Both the position numbers and the translations under genes were made by a program. Under the pieces are notes generated by a model that worked only from the letters and a program-made list of their open reading frames with translations, was not told the DNA's origin and did no database searches. This document shows positions 45,104 through 54,300 of a DNA stretch of 64,000 bases, piece after piece. Source of the DNA: Labilibaculum antarcticum (GTDB taxonomy: Bacteria; Bacteroidota; Bacteroidia; Bacteroidales; Marinifilaceae). The DNA lies in the NCBI RefSeq assembly GCF_002356295.1, contig NZ_AP018042.1:3752361-3816360 (forward strand), given 5' to 3'. The first letter of the stretch is position 1. Each line of letters starts with the position of its first letter.

Positions 45104-45331
45104 TTATTTTTTCCTTGTAGCCAAGATGATTACAATACCACCCAGTCCCATTACCGCTAGTCCTATAAATGGCGACCACTCCAGGTTATGGTGTTGATTT
45201 CTTGTAATTTGAATATCGCCCATGTCAATTACATTTTCCTTAGTAAAGAAACTGAAGGTTGTGAAAATGGTCATAACTACACCAATAAGCAGAATAATTA
45301 ATCCCCCTTTTTTTATGTTCCCTTTATTCAT
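45104..45331 (-). CDS. Small two-helix membrane protein (DUF3185-like)
   Basis: The 75-residue product has two transmembrane helices (about 9-29 and 53-71) separated by a short polar loop (NVIDMGDIQITRNQHHN) and a basic C-terminal RKK. Size and layout resemble the DUF3185 family, but I am not certain. Its upstream region (45565-45631) carries the shared bipartite promoter, about 235 bp from the start codon. Confidence 0.6.
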   Translation of the reverse strand: MNKGNIKKGGLIILLIGVVMTIFTTFSFFTKENVIDMGDIQITRNQHHNLEWSPFIGLAVMGLGGIVIILATRKK

Positions 45332-45564
45332 ATCTTAAATTATTAGTAATAAATTGTAATTTTTTTTTAAAATCTCTATCCTGGATAATCCTTGATAAGT
45401 GCAGCTACTATTGCAATGGTAAATAGAATGTGAATAGCTTCACCTGTATTACATCCAAAGCAGTTGATAATCTATATTATAGTACATCCTGCAGGGGATG
45501 CATAGAGCAAAGTTATTATTGTATCTATTTCTTTTTAATTTATACAAGTAATTATTTTACAAGA

Positions 45565-45631
45565 CAAAGATGAGCATGTTCAAATCAAAATAGCTTACAC
45601 AACTCTAACTGAATATTACATCATTCACACA
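45565..45631 (-). promoter_or_regulatory. Shared bipartite promoter motif upstream of 45331
   Basis: Minus strand: TGTGTGAATGATGTAAT, second half-site AGTTGTGTAA, 22 bp, then CATCTTTG (45565-45572). It leaves an unusually long leader of over 200 nt before the next start codon. The rest of 45332-45892 shows no gene. Confidence 0.7.
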
Positions 45632-45892
45632 TTTCGTGTACGAAAAATGAAGTTGATCTTACGTAAAGGATCCCTATTTAAAAAGCATTCTTCCAATGGG
45701 TTCTCTAAAAATACTAAATTTTGATATTGAAGATGCATTGTTATCACGTGAAATTTTTGAGTAAACGCTTTGACAATTCAGAATAATGTAGTCTTGAGAA
45801 TAAAATGAAAATTAGATATGTAATCTTTTTCAATGCTGTTAATTAAAATTATTTTTTTGTGAACAATTGAATTGAGGTGTTTTTAAATAGAA

Positions 45893-46078
45893 TTATTTAT
45901 GATGTTTCCCATGGTGTTTTTTTGATTTTGACTGATGGGAATTATGTGGGTTATTAGAATTTTTGTACCATCCCTTATGTTTTCCGTTATTTGTTTTATA
46001 ACCTACAACGCAGGATGATGTTCCAAATAAAAGACATATACTCAAAGCTAATATCGCGAATGTTCTGAATTTTTTCAT
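45893..46078 (-). CDS. Tiny His/Lys-rich lipoprotein
   Basis: The 61-residue product has a clear signal peptide and lipobox (LLFGTSSCVV, Cys23). The short mature tail is full of Asn, Lys and His (SKSKKHHGKHHK). Function unknown; metal or polyanion binding is possible. No shared motif upstream. Confidence 0.55.
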   Translation of the reverse strand: MKKFRTFAILALSICLLFGTSSCVVGYKTNNGKHKGWYKNSNNPHNSHQSKSKKHHGKHHK

Positions 46079-46297
46079 ATCTAAATTAAATAAGTTGAAG
46101 TGTTTATTAATGGTGAAGAAAATATTTTTTTGTCATTTACTTTTGAATATAAAAAATCAGTTAATAAACCAATAGAATAATGACAACAACAGATGTAATG
46201 GCTTTACGATAAAGTTTTTTTGTTTTAGTAATACTTCATATTACTTTATTTTAAGGCATTCAATTTGTTCATCAACGCTCATGACAGTTTATCTTTT

Positions 46298-46650
46298 GTG
46301 TGTGCGAATGGTAAATTTAATAAAATAAAGTCCAGAGAGTGAAAGTCTGAACTGACGAAGAGTGCCTAGCTCGTGAATACCATTTTAGAAAGGCAGGAAT
46401 GAATCAACGGAATAGGAGGTATTGTTTTATTTCTGCAAAACCCATGATTACCAAAAGGATAGCAATGTAGATGGGGCGCGCCAAGCTAAAGGTACTGCAG
46501 AATTAGATGGAAGGACATTTACCTTACCAAGGGAGATCGAATCAACCAAGCTTTGGTACTGATGAGAATTGGAGCGGAGCGGAAATCTGGAATTCCTTTG
46601 GATTTATGTCATGAGCAACTCAGCCGAAGCCATCGTAAATGTTGGGTAAT
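46298..46650 (+). mobile_element. Group II intron-like 5' remnant
   Basis: Sequence from GTGTGCGA onward, including AGAGAGTGAAAGTCTGAACT (about 46334) and GAGTGCCTAGCTCGTGAATA, resembles the 5' ribozyme region of Bacteroidota group II introns. A following stretch reads like the decayed leader of their reverse-transcriptase frame (KGTAELDGRTFTLP, MSNSAEA). No intact reverse transcriptase follows, so this is a truncated relic. Confidence 0.5.
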
Positions 46651-46666
46651 GAGCTCAAAATATGCC

Positions 46667-47002
46667 TTAATCAATAGTCAAATCAATAACTTCAGCTTTG
46701 TGCGCATTCTTGTTTACTGAATCAATCCCTTGGTCTCTACTTTGTTTTGATGTGTACATTTGACTTGTGCCAATAATTTGACTATTTACCGCGGTCAGGT
46801 TAAAATATGGACTTCCATCTGAAGCTGTTTCCTGTTTAAACATTTCCTTATCAAGACTATTGGTTTTAACAGATTCAATTCCATTTTGGCAAGCCTCTTT
46901 TGTTGTATAACCCTGGCTTGTCATAATAATTAAGCCATTTGGCGCTTTAAGGTTAAACATAAAGCTTGCGTCTACTCTTTTTGTAATTTCAAATTTTTCC
47001 AT
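46667..47002 (-). CDS. YegP-like protein with two DUF1508 repeats
   Basis: The 111-residue protein is made of two copies of the DUF1508 module: FMFNLKAPNGLIIMTSQGYTTKEACQ and PYFNLTAVNSQIIGTSQMYTSKQSRD, each with F-x-L-x-A-x-N-x-x-I-I and S-x-x-Y-T/S followed by an x-GI-x-SV helix. Family members are small cytosolic proteins of unknown role, often stress-induced. The shared bipartite promoter motif lies upstream, tying it to the CsbD/DUF3494 set. Confidence 0.85.
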   Translation of the reverse strand: MEKFEITKRVDASFMFNLKAPNGLIIMTSQGYTTKEACQNGIESVKTNSLDKEMFKQETASDGSPYFNLTAVNSQIIGTSQMYTSKQSRDQGIDSVNKNAHKAEVIDLTID

Positions 47003-47175
47003 GATTTATTGTTTTTATGTGAGTTAAAATGATGTGACCCTTTTACGTCAATGTTCAATAGCCTTTTCGTCAATTAAGAATTCCCAGGCTAACTCGTTAA
47101 TTCTCTTTCACAGCATACAGTTGATCGGGTTCACCTATATTAACTAATTAAAATATCATCTGAATGATAATACTG

Positions 47176-47240
47176 TAAAGGTAAGCACCTTTGTTTCTGG
47201 AATATTACACAATTTTATAAAAGAATTACATCATACACAT
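47176..47240 (-). promoter_or_regulatory. Shared bipartite promoter motif of the YegP-like gene
   Basis: Minus strand: ATGTGTATGATGTAAT, second half-site ATTGTGTAAT, 21 bp, then TACCTTTA (47176-47183). One bp shorter spacing than the other copies. Confidence 0.65.
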
Positions 47241-47261
47241 ATTAAAGTAACGGCTGTTACA

Positions 47262-47463
47262 ATATGAAACGTCCATGCCAAAGTGATTTTGACACACATG
47301 GAGATGATTATCATAGCATGGTAAGTTCCATATGGCAACTAAAAAACAAATTATAATCATATGAAACGTCCATGTATAAAGCTTTCTACACACAGGGAGA
47401 TGATTATTCCAGCATGGTAACTTCCATATGACAAATAAAAAACGAATAAAAAAACATATGAAA
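47262..47463. repeat. 97-bp tandem repeat, two copies and the start of a third
   Basis: Copies start at 47262, 47359 and 47456 with ATATGAAAC (third copy only ATATGAAA). The two full copies share GTCCATG, GGAGATGATTAT, AGCATGGTAA and TTCCATATG blocks, with a variable middle. Non-coding; function unknown. Confidence 0.65.
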
Positions 47464-47916
47464 TAATCCTTTTAATTTGGGTTCGTTTTAAGTCATACAG
47501 AGTGATTAATCTAAGAAAATTGACAATTACGGCATCACTCTTTCCATTAGGTTTTTATTGAATACGGATCATTTAAAGTGCTCTAGTTTGGAAAATGAAA
47601 TCCTCTCTATTATCCGGTTATTTCCAAAGAATACTTCCCAAAACAGCATAAACTGTCGATAAAAGCATGAAAGGCAAAACCCAGCCTACTGACTGGGATG
47701 TAGTTCAATCCCGAAGCCAAATCGGGCAAGGATATGAAATCATTGCCGGCTCTAACAGACTGCTCATAGTTCAACTCTTATCAATGCGCCAAGTAAGCAA
47801 GCCGATTAAATTCACTTATTTATATTTTGAGAAAACCAATTATAGAGGCTTGCTGGTGTTTGTTAATCGTACCGAACAATAAAACTGCTCATCATGGCCC
47901 GTGGCAATTTAGCTTT
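47464..47916. other. About 450 bp without a supported gene
   Basis: A 71-codon frame at 47667-47882 has no recognisable features and may be part of the decayed intron-like DNA on both sides. Confidence 0.4.
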
Positions 47917-48090
47917 TGTGTGCGCCCTGAATGGTAAATTTAATAAAAGGCCTTTTTAATGTTAAGTTTCGTAAAAGAAAGTCCTAATGGAGTAAGCTAT
48001 TTTAAATAAAGGTCCACAATCGAGGTGTTTGTTATTGCTCATGAGGGCGATTCAATTTACTGAGTTTACCCCGTGCGCGCACCCGAACAG
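47917..48090 (+). mobile_element. Second group II intron-like remnant
   Basis: TTTTGTGTGCGCCCTGAATG followed by GTAAATTTAATAAAA repeats the boundary seen at 46296-46325 (same GGTAAATTTAATAAAA block), then a short region with AAAGAAAGTCCTAATGG. It probably derives from the same type of element but is more decayed. From 48091 to 48426 I see no gene. Confidence 0.35.
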
Positions 48091-48426
48091 AGGTGTTGAA
48101 GAAGATACAAACGATATAAATGTCTTTTATTATTATAAATTATGACAGTTACAATTAGTAATTAACTCTTGATTATTAGAATAACTTCTGAATTATTCTT
48201 ATATATTTGTGACTCTATTTAAACATATTGTTCTTGTCTTGCTTAGCCATATTTTGTCTAGGAAAGATTAATGTTTTCAAAAATGATAAAATCAGGAAGA
48301 GTATTTATGTGCTCTGATGTTGTTATTACCCAAAATCCTGAGAATATATTTAATTCGTATAAAGACTCTTTATTTTTACTCGAATAGAGTGTAACATATT
48401 GTTTTTACCCTAAACCAAATTAAATA

Positions 48427-49203
48427 ATGAAACCAAAAATTTATTTGAATTTAACGCCCGAAGCTTTAATTGCTTCTATGCTTTCACCTGAAGAATTTGG
48501 AAGCTATATGGCGGTTGGTACCCAAAAACGCACGCATGGTCAGGTTCTTTTTCTTGAGGTTGACAGTAATGCTATCCAGGATATTCTTCCAATGGACTAC
48601 ATAAATGAAAGATGCGTTCCTCAGGAAGAGGGCCGACCAAAAAGCTCCGTTTATCTTTCCATTTACCGTGTATTGGAAAGCATTCCTGTTTCAGCTTTAA
48701 AAAGTTTATATCTGACAACGGATGACGGGCGAACAATGGAAATTAAAAAAGGAGATTATCCTGGCGATATTAAATCCAGTGCACACTTGTATCAGGAACT
48801 TTGCCCGGTTACACCAAGGATTATTAGTAAATTGGCTCCCTTGCAATTCATAGATTATATGACAAAAGGAACAGAAAAAATTAATCTTCCTAAACTGGCA
48901 TTTGTAGAATTGCAATTGAATGGATTGACAGAAGATTTTGAAAATTCGCCGGCCCATAATTTGCCTTATCCAGAGTTAGATCATTTAAGAGATTGTCTGA
49001 AGATTCTTAATAATGAGCCAGGTAAAATTCAAAAAACCATTAGGCGTTTCTTTTCACGGGATCTTCTTTTTAGAACAATTAAGAATGGTTTTTTTATTGG
49101 TGATAGTAATGAAATGGTTTATTATCCTTTCCCTTCAGAAGAAGAGTTGAATGATAAGAATTATGTATGGTGGAGATCAGCTAAATCGAACCGGTTTAAT
49201 TAA
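48427..49203 (+). CDS. Hypothetical protein with duplicated domain
   Basis: The 258-residue cytosolic protein contains two related halves. LTPEALIASMLSPEEFGSYM followed by a VGTQKRTHGQVLFLEVD strand (residues 8-47) corresponds to PRIISKLAPLQFIDYMTKGT followed by LPKLAFVELQL (about 127-165). No known family or catalytic motif recognised. It lies 27 bp before the membrane pyrophosphatase gene on the same strand, so the two are probably co-transcribed. Confidence 0.65.
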   Translation: MKPKIYLNLTPEALIASMLSPEEFGSYMAVGTQKRTHGQVLFLEVDSNAIQDILPMDYINERCVPQEEGRPKSSVYLSIYRVLESIPVSALKSLYLTTDDGRTMEIKKGDYPGDIKSSAHLYQELCPVTPRIISKLAPLQFIDYMTKGTEKINLPKLAFVELQLNGLTEDFENSPAHNLPYPELDHLRDCLKILNNEPGKIQKTIRRFFSRDLLFRTIKNGFFIGDSNEMVYYPFPSEEELNDKNYVWWRSAKSNRFN

Positions 49204-49230
49204 GAAAAACAAACGAAAATTTAAAAAATA

Positions 49231-51447
49231 ATGCAAAACGTTGATAATATTTTTTGGTTTATTCCATTTAGTTCTTTAGTTGCTTTAGGATTTGCCTTTT
49301 ACTTTTTTAAACAGGTAATGAAAGAAAGTGAAGGTACCGATAAAATGATAACAATAGCTTCTCATGTTCGAAAGGGAGCAATGGCCTATTTAAAGCAGCA
49401 ATATAAAGTAGTAGGTATCTTTTTCCTGGTTATTGTGGTTATGTTTTCGGTATTGGCATATGGTTTTAATTTACAAAATGAATGGGTTCCCGGAGCTTTT
49501 TTAACGGGAGGATTTTTTTCAGCATTGGCTGGTTTTTTTGGGATGAAAACGGCAACTTATGCTTCAGCCCGAACAGCAAATGCAGCTCGAACTTCTCTTA
49601 GCCTGGCTCTTCGGGTAGCTTTTAGAAGTGGTGCAGTTATGGGCCTTGTTGTAGTAGGGCTTGGACTTTTTGATATCTCGGCATGGTTTATTGTTCTTAA
49701 TTACTTTGTTGATGAGCCAAGTGTGGCAGAAAAGATGATGATTATTACCACTACCATGTTAACATTTGGTATGGGAGCATCAGCACAGGCTTTATTTGCC
49801 AGAGTAGGTGGCGGAATTTTTACAAAAGCTGCTGATGTTGGTGGTGACCTTGTGGGAAAAATAGAAGCGGGTATTCCCGAAGATGATCCAAGAAATCCGG
49901 CTACGATTGCTGATAATGTTGGTGATAACGTAGGTGATGTTGCTGGTATGGGTGCCGATTTATACGAATCGTACTGTGGCTCAATATTGGCTACTGCGGC
50001 TCTTGGTGCTGCGGCTTTTATGGGAAATGCCGAATTACAAATGAAGGCAATTTTGGCCCCTATGTTGATTGCTGCTGTTGGAATTATTCTTTCGATTATT
50101 GGTATTTTCATGGTTAAAGCTAACGAGGGTGCCACTCAAAGACAATTGCTAAAATCATTGGGAAGAGGAACAAATATAAGCTCAGCTTTAATTATCGTAT
50201 TCTCATGGGTAATTCTTTATATTCTCGAACTTGAAAATATTTGGGGAATATGGGGTGCCATTGTTACCGGATTGATTACAGGAATAATCATAGGACGGGC
50301 AACTGAATATTACACATCAGAAGAGTACCGACCAACACAGAAAATTGCGGAAAGTTCCAGTACAGGAGCTGCTACCGTTATTATTTCGGGTTTGGGAATG
50401 GGTATGATTTCAACAGCAATTCCTGTTATGGCAGTTGTTGTAGGTATTATCTTCTCATTTTTATTTGCTTCCGGATTTGATATGGATAACATGGGCTTAG
50501 GATTATATGGTATTGGTATTGCTGCAGTAGGAATGCTTTCTACTTTGGGAATCACTTTAGCTACTGATGCTTATGGCCCTATTGCCGATAACGCAGGTGG
50601 TAATGCCGAAATGTGTGAACTCGGACCTGAAGTTAGAAAACGTACTGATGCTCTTGATTCTCTTGGAAACACTACCGCAGCAACAGGTAAAGGATTCGCT
50701 ATTGGTTCTGCCGCTTTAACTGCTTTGGCATTATTGGCTTCTTATATCGAAGAACTTAAAATTGGAATTATTCGTTTGCTTGAAACTGCTGAAAGTTATG
50801 CCTTCCCAAATGGGAATGTAGTGTTTACAGCTAGCGACGTTAGCTCAATAAGCCTAATGGATTTCATGGACTTTTTTAAGGTTAACCTAATGAATCCAAT
50901 AGTATTAATTGGAATATTTATTGGTTCAATGATGGCATTTGTATTCTGTGGATTAACCATGAATGCTGTTGGCCGGGCTGCAGGGAAAATGGTGGATGAA
51001 GTAAGAAGACAATTTCGCGAAATACCAGGTATTCTAACAGGAAAAAACGAACCTGATTATGCAAATTGTGTTGCCATTTCGACTAAAGGGGCTCAAAAAG
51101 AAATGTTGTTGCCTTCTATCTTGGCAATTTCTGTTCCTATCGTGGTCGGCTTGGTGTTCGGAGTTGCTGGTACTATGGGATTATTAGTTGGTGGATTAGG
51201 TGCAGGTTTTGTTTTAGCTGTTTTTATGGCAAATTCCGGGGGTGCTTGGGATAATGCTAAAAAATATGTTGAAGCCGGACATTTAGGAGGTAAAGGTTCT
51301 GAAGCTCACAAAGCAACCGTAATTGGTGATACTGTTGGAGATCCTTTTAAAGATACCTCAGGTCCAAGTCTTAATATTTTAATTAAACTAATGAGTATGG
51401 TTGCCATTGTAATGTCTGGAGTAACCGTTGCCTATAGCTTAATGTAA
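49231..51447 (+). CDS. hppA: Membrane-bound ion-pumping pyrophosphatase
   Basis: This 738-residue, roughly 16-helix pump has the hallmark hydrolytic segments [40 protein letters not shown] and [15 protein letters not shown]. The potassium-dependence position reads [10 protein letters not shown], with Ala where K+-independent enzymes have Lys, so it should need K+. Bacteroidota members of this type pump Na+ or both Na+ and H+; the ion is not settled here. It uses pyrophosphate energy to build an ion gradient. A strong terminator follows. Confidence 0.95.
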   Translation: MQNVDNIFWFIPFSSLVALGFAFYFFKQVMKESEGTDKMITIASHVRKGAMAYLKQQYKVVGIFFLVIVVMFSVLAYGFNLQNEWVPGAFLTGGFFSALAGFFGMKTATYASARTANAARTSLSLALRVAFRSGAVMGLVVVGLGLFDISAWFIVLNYFVDEPSVAEKMMIITTTMLTFGMGASAQALFARVGGGIFTKAADVGGDLVGKIEAGIPEDDPRNPATIADNVGDNVGDVAGMGADLYESYCGSILATAALGAAAFMGNAELQMKAILAPMLIAAVGIILSIIGIFMVKANEGATQRQLLKSLGRGTNISSALIIVFSWVILYILELENIWGIWGAIVTGLITGIIIGRATEYYTSEEYRPTQKIAESSSTGAATVIISGLGMGMISTAIPVMAVVVGIIFSFLFASGFDMDNMGLGLYGIGIAAVGMLSTLGITLATDAYGPIADNAGGNAEMCELGPEVRKRTDALDSLGNTTAATGKGFAIGSAALTALALLASYIEELKIGIIRLLETAESYAFPNGNVVFTASDVSSISLMDFMDFFKVNLMNPIVLIGIFIGSMMAFVFCGLTMNAVGRAAGKMVDEVRRQFREIPGILTGKNEPDYANCVAISTKGAQKEMLLPSILAISVPIVVGLVFGVAGTMGLLVGGLGAGFVLAVFMANSGGAWDNAKKYVEAGHLGGKGSEAHKATVIGDTVGDPFKDTSGPSLNILIKLMSMVAIVMSGVTVAYSLM

Positions 51448-51478
51448 AATAATTATTTTTGGATAAAATATAAATTTG

Positions 51479-51509
51479 AATGGGGTTGAACAAATTGTTC
51501 AACCCCATT
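51479..51509 (+). terminator. Terminator of hppA
   Basis: A perfect 14-bp stem (AATGGGGTTGAACA / TGTTCAACCCCATT) with a 3-nt loop, 31 bp after the stop codon. It lacks a long T-run but is very stable. Confidence 0.7.
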
Positions 51510-51608
51510 CTTGCGTTCAGATGTAACTGAAAATCGGATAATTTTTGCGTATTTGTTAGTACAGGATGTTGGCGAGGCGATATCTGTGGCTTTTAATGCT
51601 CAAAACTT

Positions 51609-51890
51609 CACTGCTTTGCGGAGCAGTTCACTTCTGAGGCATTCAAACTACACTGCTCTGCGGGGCAGTCTGCTTTTAAAGGAATAATAGTGTGCTGCCC
51701 TGCGGAGCAATTCACTTTTTAGGCAACAAACAACCACTGCTCCGCCGGGCAGTGGGCTTCCGAAGCATAATAAGTATTCTGCCCCAGCGGGCAGTCTGCT
51801 TTTTAGCCATCAATTGTTAGTTGCCTTGCCGGGCAGTGTGCTTTTTATGCCTTGAGCAGGCATTGCTCCACTTTTCCGCGAACTATTTGG
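51609..51890. repeat. 42-bp tandem array of small hairpins
   Basis: Units start at 51609, 51651, 51693, 51735, 51777, 51819 and 51861 (last partial), a period of exactly 42 bp (four helical turns). The core is CACTGCTCTGCGGGGCAGT, a hairpin of CTGC(T/C)C with G(G/A)GCAG, followed by TCTGCTTTTTAGGC-like sequence. Loop and flank vary while the stem is kept, including paired changes. It lies between the hppA terminator and the YyaL-like gene. Confidence 0.7.
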
Positions 51891-52127
51891 GAATCGCCTC
51901 CGCTAAAATCCTTTTTTCTGCTTGCGGTCTTCGGAAACAATCTATCGTCAAAGGTTTTTACTGCATCCCGCTATTGGTAAGTGCTGGTTTCTCTTTAGCA
52001 GGATTTTTTTTAAAAGTGTGTGGTATTATTTATATGAATTTATTCCTTGGTTGGAATGTGTTTTTCCTGTCTTATTTAAAATGATTAAAAATAATTTCTA
52101 TCTTTAGTTTACTTTAAAATAAAGGAG

Positions 52128-54254
52128 ATGATGCGAATTAAATTTACACGGGCGGTATTGCTTTTATCGCTTTTGCTGATAAAAGGAAATCTTGCTCATT
52201 CTCAAAATCACAATAATACAATGAAACACGCACATACAAATCACTTAATTAAGGAGAATAGTCCTTACCTGTTACAGCATGCTCACAATCCGGTCAATTG
52301 GTATCCTTGGGGCGAAGAGGCCTTGGCTAAAGCCAAAAAAGAGAACAAACCCATATTGGTGAGCATTGGTTATGCGGCTTGCCACTGGTGTCATGTAATG
52401 GAGCGGGAGAGTTTCGAGAACGAAGAAGTCGCCAAGCTGATGAACGAATTTTTTGTCTGCATAAAAGTCGATCGCGAAGAGCGGCCCGATATCGATCAAA
52501 TTTACATGGATGCCGTGCAAATGATGACTGGCAGTGGGGGATGGCCCTTAAATTGTTTTGCCATGCCCGATGGGAAACCATTTTTTGGAGGGACCTATTT
52601 CCCTGCCGATAATTGGATGAATGTGCTGAAAGGAATTCACAATGCCTGGGTCAACGAAACTGAAAAGGTGAAGGGCGTAGCGGAACAGTTGGCCAAGGGA
52701 ATCCGTGAAAACGAAATAATTACGGTAAAGGCCGAAGCAGAGCCATTCGCTGTCGCGGATTTAGAAAAAGCATTTCGCCAGTGGGAATCCGAATTCGATA
52801 CCCGCGAAGGGGGGACTAATCGGGCCCCAAAATTCCCATTGCCCAATTCTCTTCAGTTTTTGCTGCGTTACTATTATTTCACTAAAAATATGGACGCATT
52901 AAATCAGGTAACGCTTACGCTTGATAAAATGGCCATGGGAGGTATTTACGATCAGGTGGGCGGAGGTTTTTCCCGTTACTCGGTCGATGCCATCTGGAAA
53001 GTACCGCACTTCGAAAAAATGTTATACGACAACGGACAGTTAATAAGCCTTTATGCCGAGGCCTATCAGCTCACTAAAATTCCCGAGTACAAACAGGTAA
53101 TAGAACAAACACTCGAGTTTATCGATAGGGAATTAAGCTTGCCCGAAGGGGGTTTTTACTCCTCGCTCGATGCCGATAGCGAAGGGGTTGAAGGTAAATT
53201 TTATGTGTGGGAAAAGGCGGAAGTTGATCAGCTTTTGGGCAATCAATCCGAGCTGTTTTGTGAGTATTATGGCATTACTGATCGAGCCAATTGGGAGGAA
53301 GGAAATATTCTCATGATTCAGAGCGAAAAAGCGACATTGGCCGATCAATTTCAGATATCCGTAAAGAAACTGGAAGAAGTTTTAGAGAAGGGGAGAAGAG
53401 CTCTTCTGGAGAAAAGAAAGGACCGAATTCGGCCAGGTTTGGACGATAAATCGCTAACCAGTTGGAATGCGCTCATGCTAAAGGGATACGTAGATGCGTA
53501 CAAGGCTTTGGGTGATGAAGAGTATTTGAATAAAGCCATTAAAAATGCTGAGTTCATTCAGAAATACCTTTGGAAAGGGAAAGCACATTTGCACCGCAAT
53601 TACAAAGATGGGAATTCGAAAATCAATGGGTTTTTAGACGATTACAGCTTTACCATCGAAGCTTTTGTTGCACTTTATCAGGCAACTTTTAACGAGGAAT
53701 GGTTGCTGAAAGCGAATGATTTGCTCGAGCATGTTATCCTTCATTTTTCCGATGAGCAGTCGGGCATGTTTTTCTATACATCCGACGAAGATCCTAATTT
53801 AATTGCCCGCAAAATGGAATTGATTGATAATGTGATTCCATCATCGAATTCATCCATTGCAAAAAGCTTGTTTTTAGTAGGAACTTATTTAGATAAGGGC
53901 AGATACATAGAGCGTTCCGGGCAGATGCTAGCGAATGTGAAGCCACGCCTCGAAAAATCAATATCCTATCATTCCAATTGGGGACAGTTGTATTTTTGGT
54001 TGGTAAATCCACTCATCGAAATTGTTGTTGTAGGAGAAGATGCCATAGCTCAGAAACGGAAAATTGAAGAATTGTTTTTACCCAATGTCTTGATTTCTGG
54101 GAGCAAATCAGAAAGTATTCTGCCCTTACTTCAAAATCGTTATGTAAATGGACAAACAACTTTCTATCTTTGTAAAAATCATACCTGTAAATTGCCTGTA
54201 TCCAATGTGAATGATCTGCTAAAACAATTAAACACAATGAACGGTTATCAGTAA
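52128..54254 (+). CDS. Exported YyaL/DUF255 thioredoxin-domain protein
   Basis: The 708-residue protein begins with a signal peptide ([20 protein letters not shown]...AHSQ). It has an N-terminal DUF255 thioredoxin-like domain with [19 protein letters not shown] and the redox motif C85-H-W-C88 in [15 protein letters not shown] long six-hairpin-glycosidase-like alpha/alpha barrel follows, with [17 protein letters not shown] and [14 protein letters not shown]. It matches the YyaL/SSP411 (SPATA20) family, whose biochemical role is unsettled. Most family members are cytosolic, so the signal peptide is noteworthy. An alternative start at an internal Met (52221) would remove it. Confidence 0.9.
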   Translation: MMRIKFTRAVLLLSLLLIKGNLAHSQNHNNTMKHAHTNHLIKENSPYLLQHAHNPVNWYPWGEEALAKAKKENKPILVSIGYAACHWCHVMERESFENEEVAKLMNEFFVCIKVDREERPDIDQIYMDAVQMMTGSGGWPLNCFAMPDGKPFFGGTYFPADNWMNVLKGIHNAWVNETEKVKGVAEQLAKGIRENEIITVKAEAEPFAVADLEKAFRQWESEFDTREGGTNRAPKFPLPNSLQFLLRYYYFTKNMDALNQVTLTLDKMAMGGIYDQVGGGFSRYSVDAIWKVPHFEKMLYDNGQLISLYAEAYQLTKIPEYKQVIEQTLEFIDRELSLPEGGFYSSLDADSEGVEGKFYVWEKAEVDQLLGNQSELFCEYYGITDRANWEEGNILMIQSEKATLADQFQISVKKLEEVLEKGRRALLEKRKDRIRPGLDDKSLTSWNALMLKGYVDAYKALGDEEYLNKAIKNAEFIQKYLWKGKAHLHRNYKDGNSKINGFLDDYSFTIEAFVALYQATFNEEWLLKANDLLEHVILHFSDEQSGMFFYTSDEDPNLIARKMELIDNVIPSSNSSIAKSLFLVGTYLDKGRYIERSGQMLANVKPRLEKSISYHSNWGQLYFWLVNPLIEIVVVGEDAIAQKRKIEELFLPNVLISGSKSESILPLLQNRYVNGQTTFYLCKNHTCKLPVSNVNDLLKQLNTMNGYQ

Positions 54255-54300
54255 ATAGTTATCAGTGAACAGTGAACAGAGGGGATGATTTTTTTTGAAA

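Noticed and set aside
47667-47882. 71-codon plus-strand frame as a gene
   Set aside because: No family similarity, no promoter, surrounded by decayed intron-like DNA.
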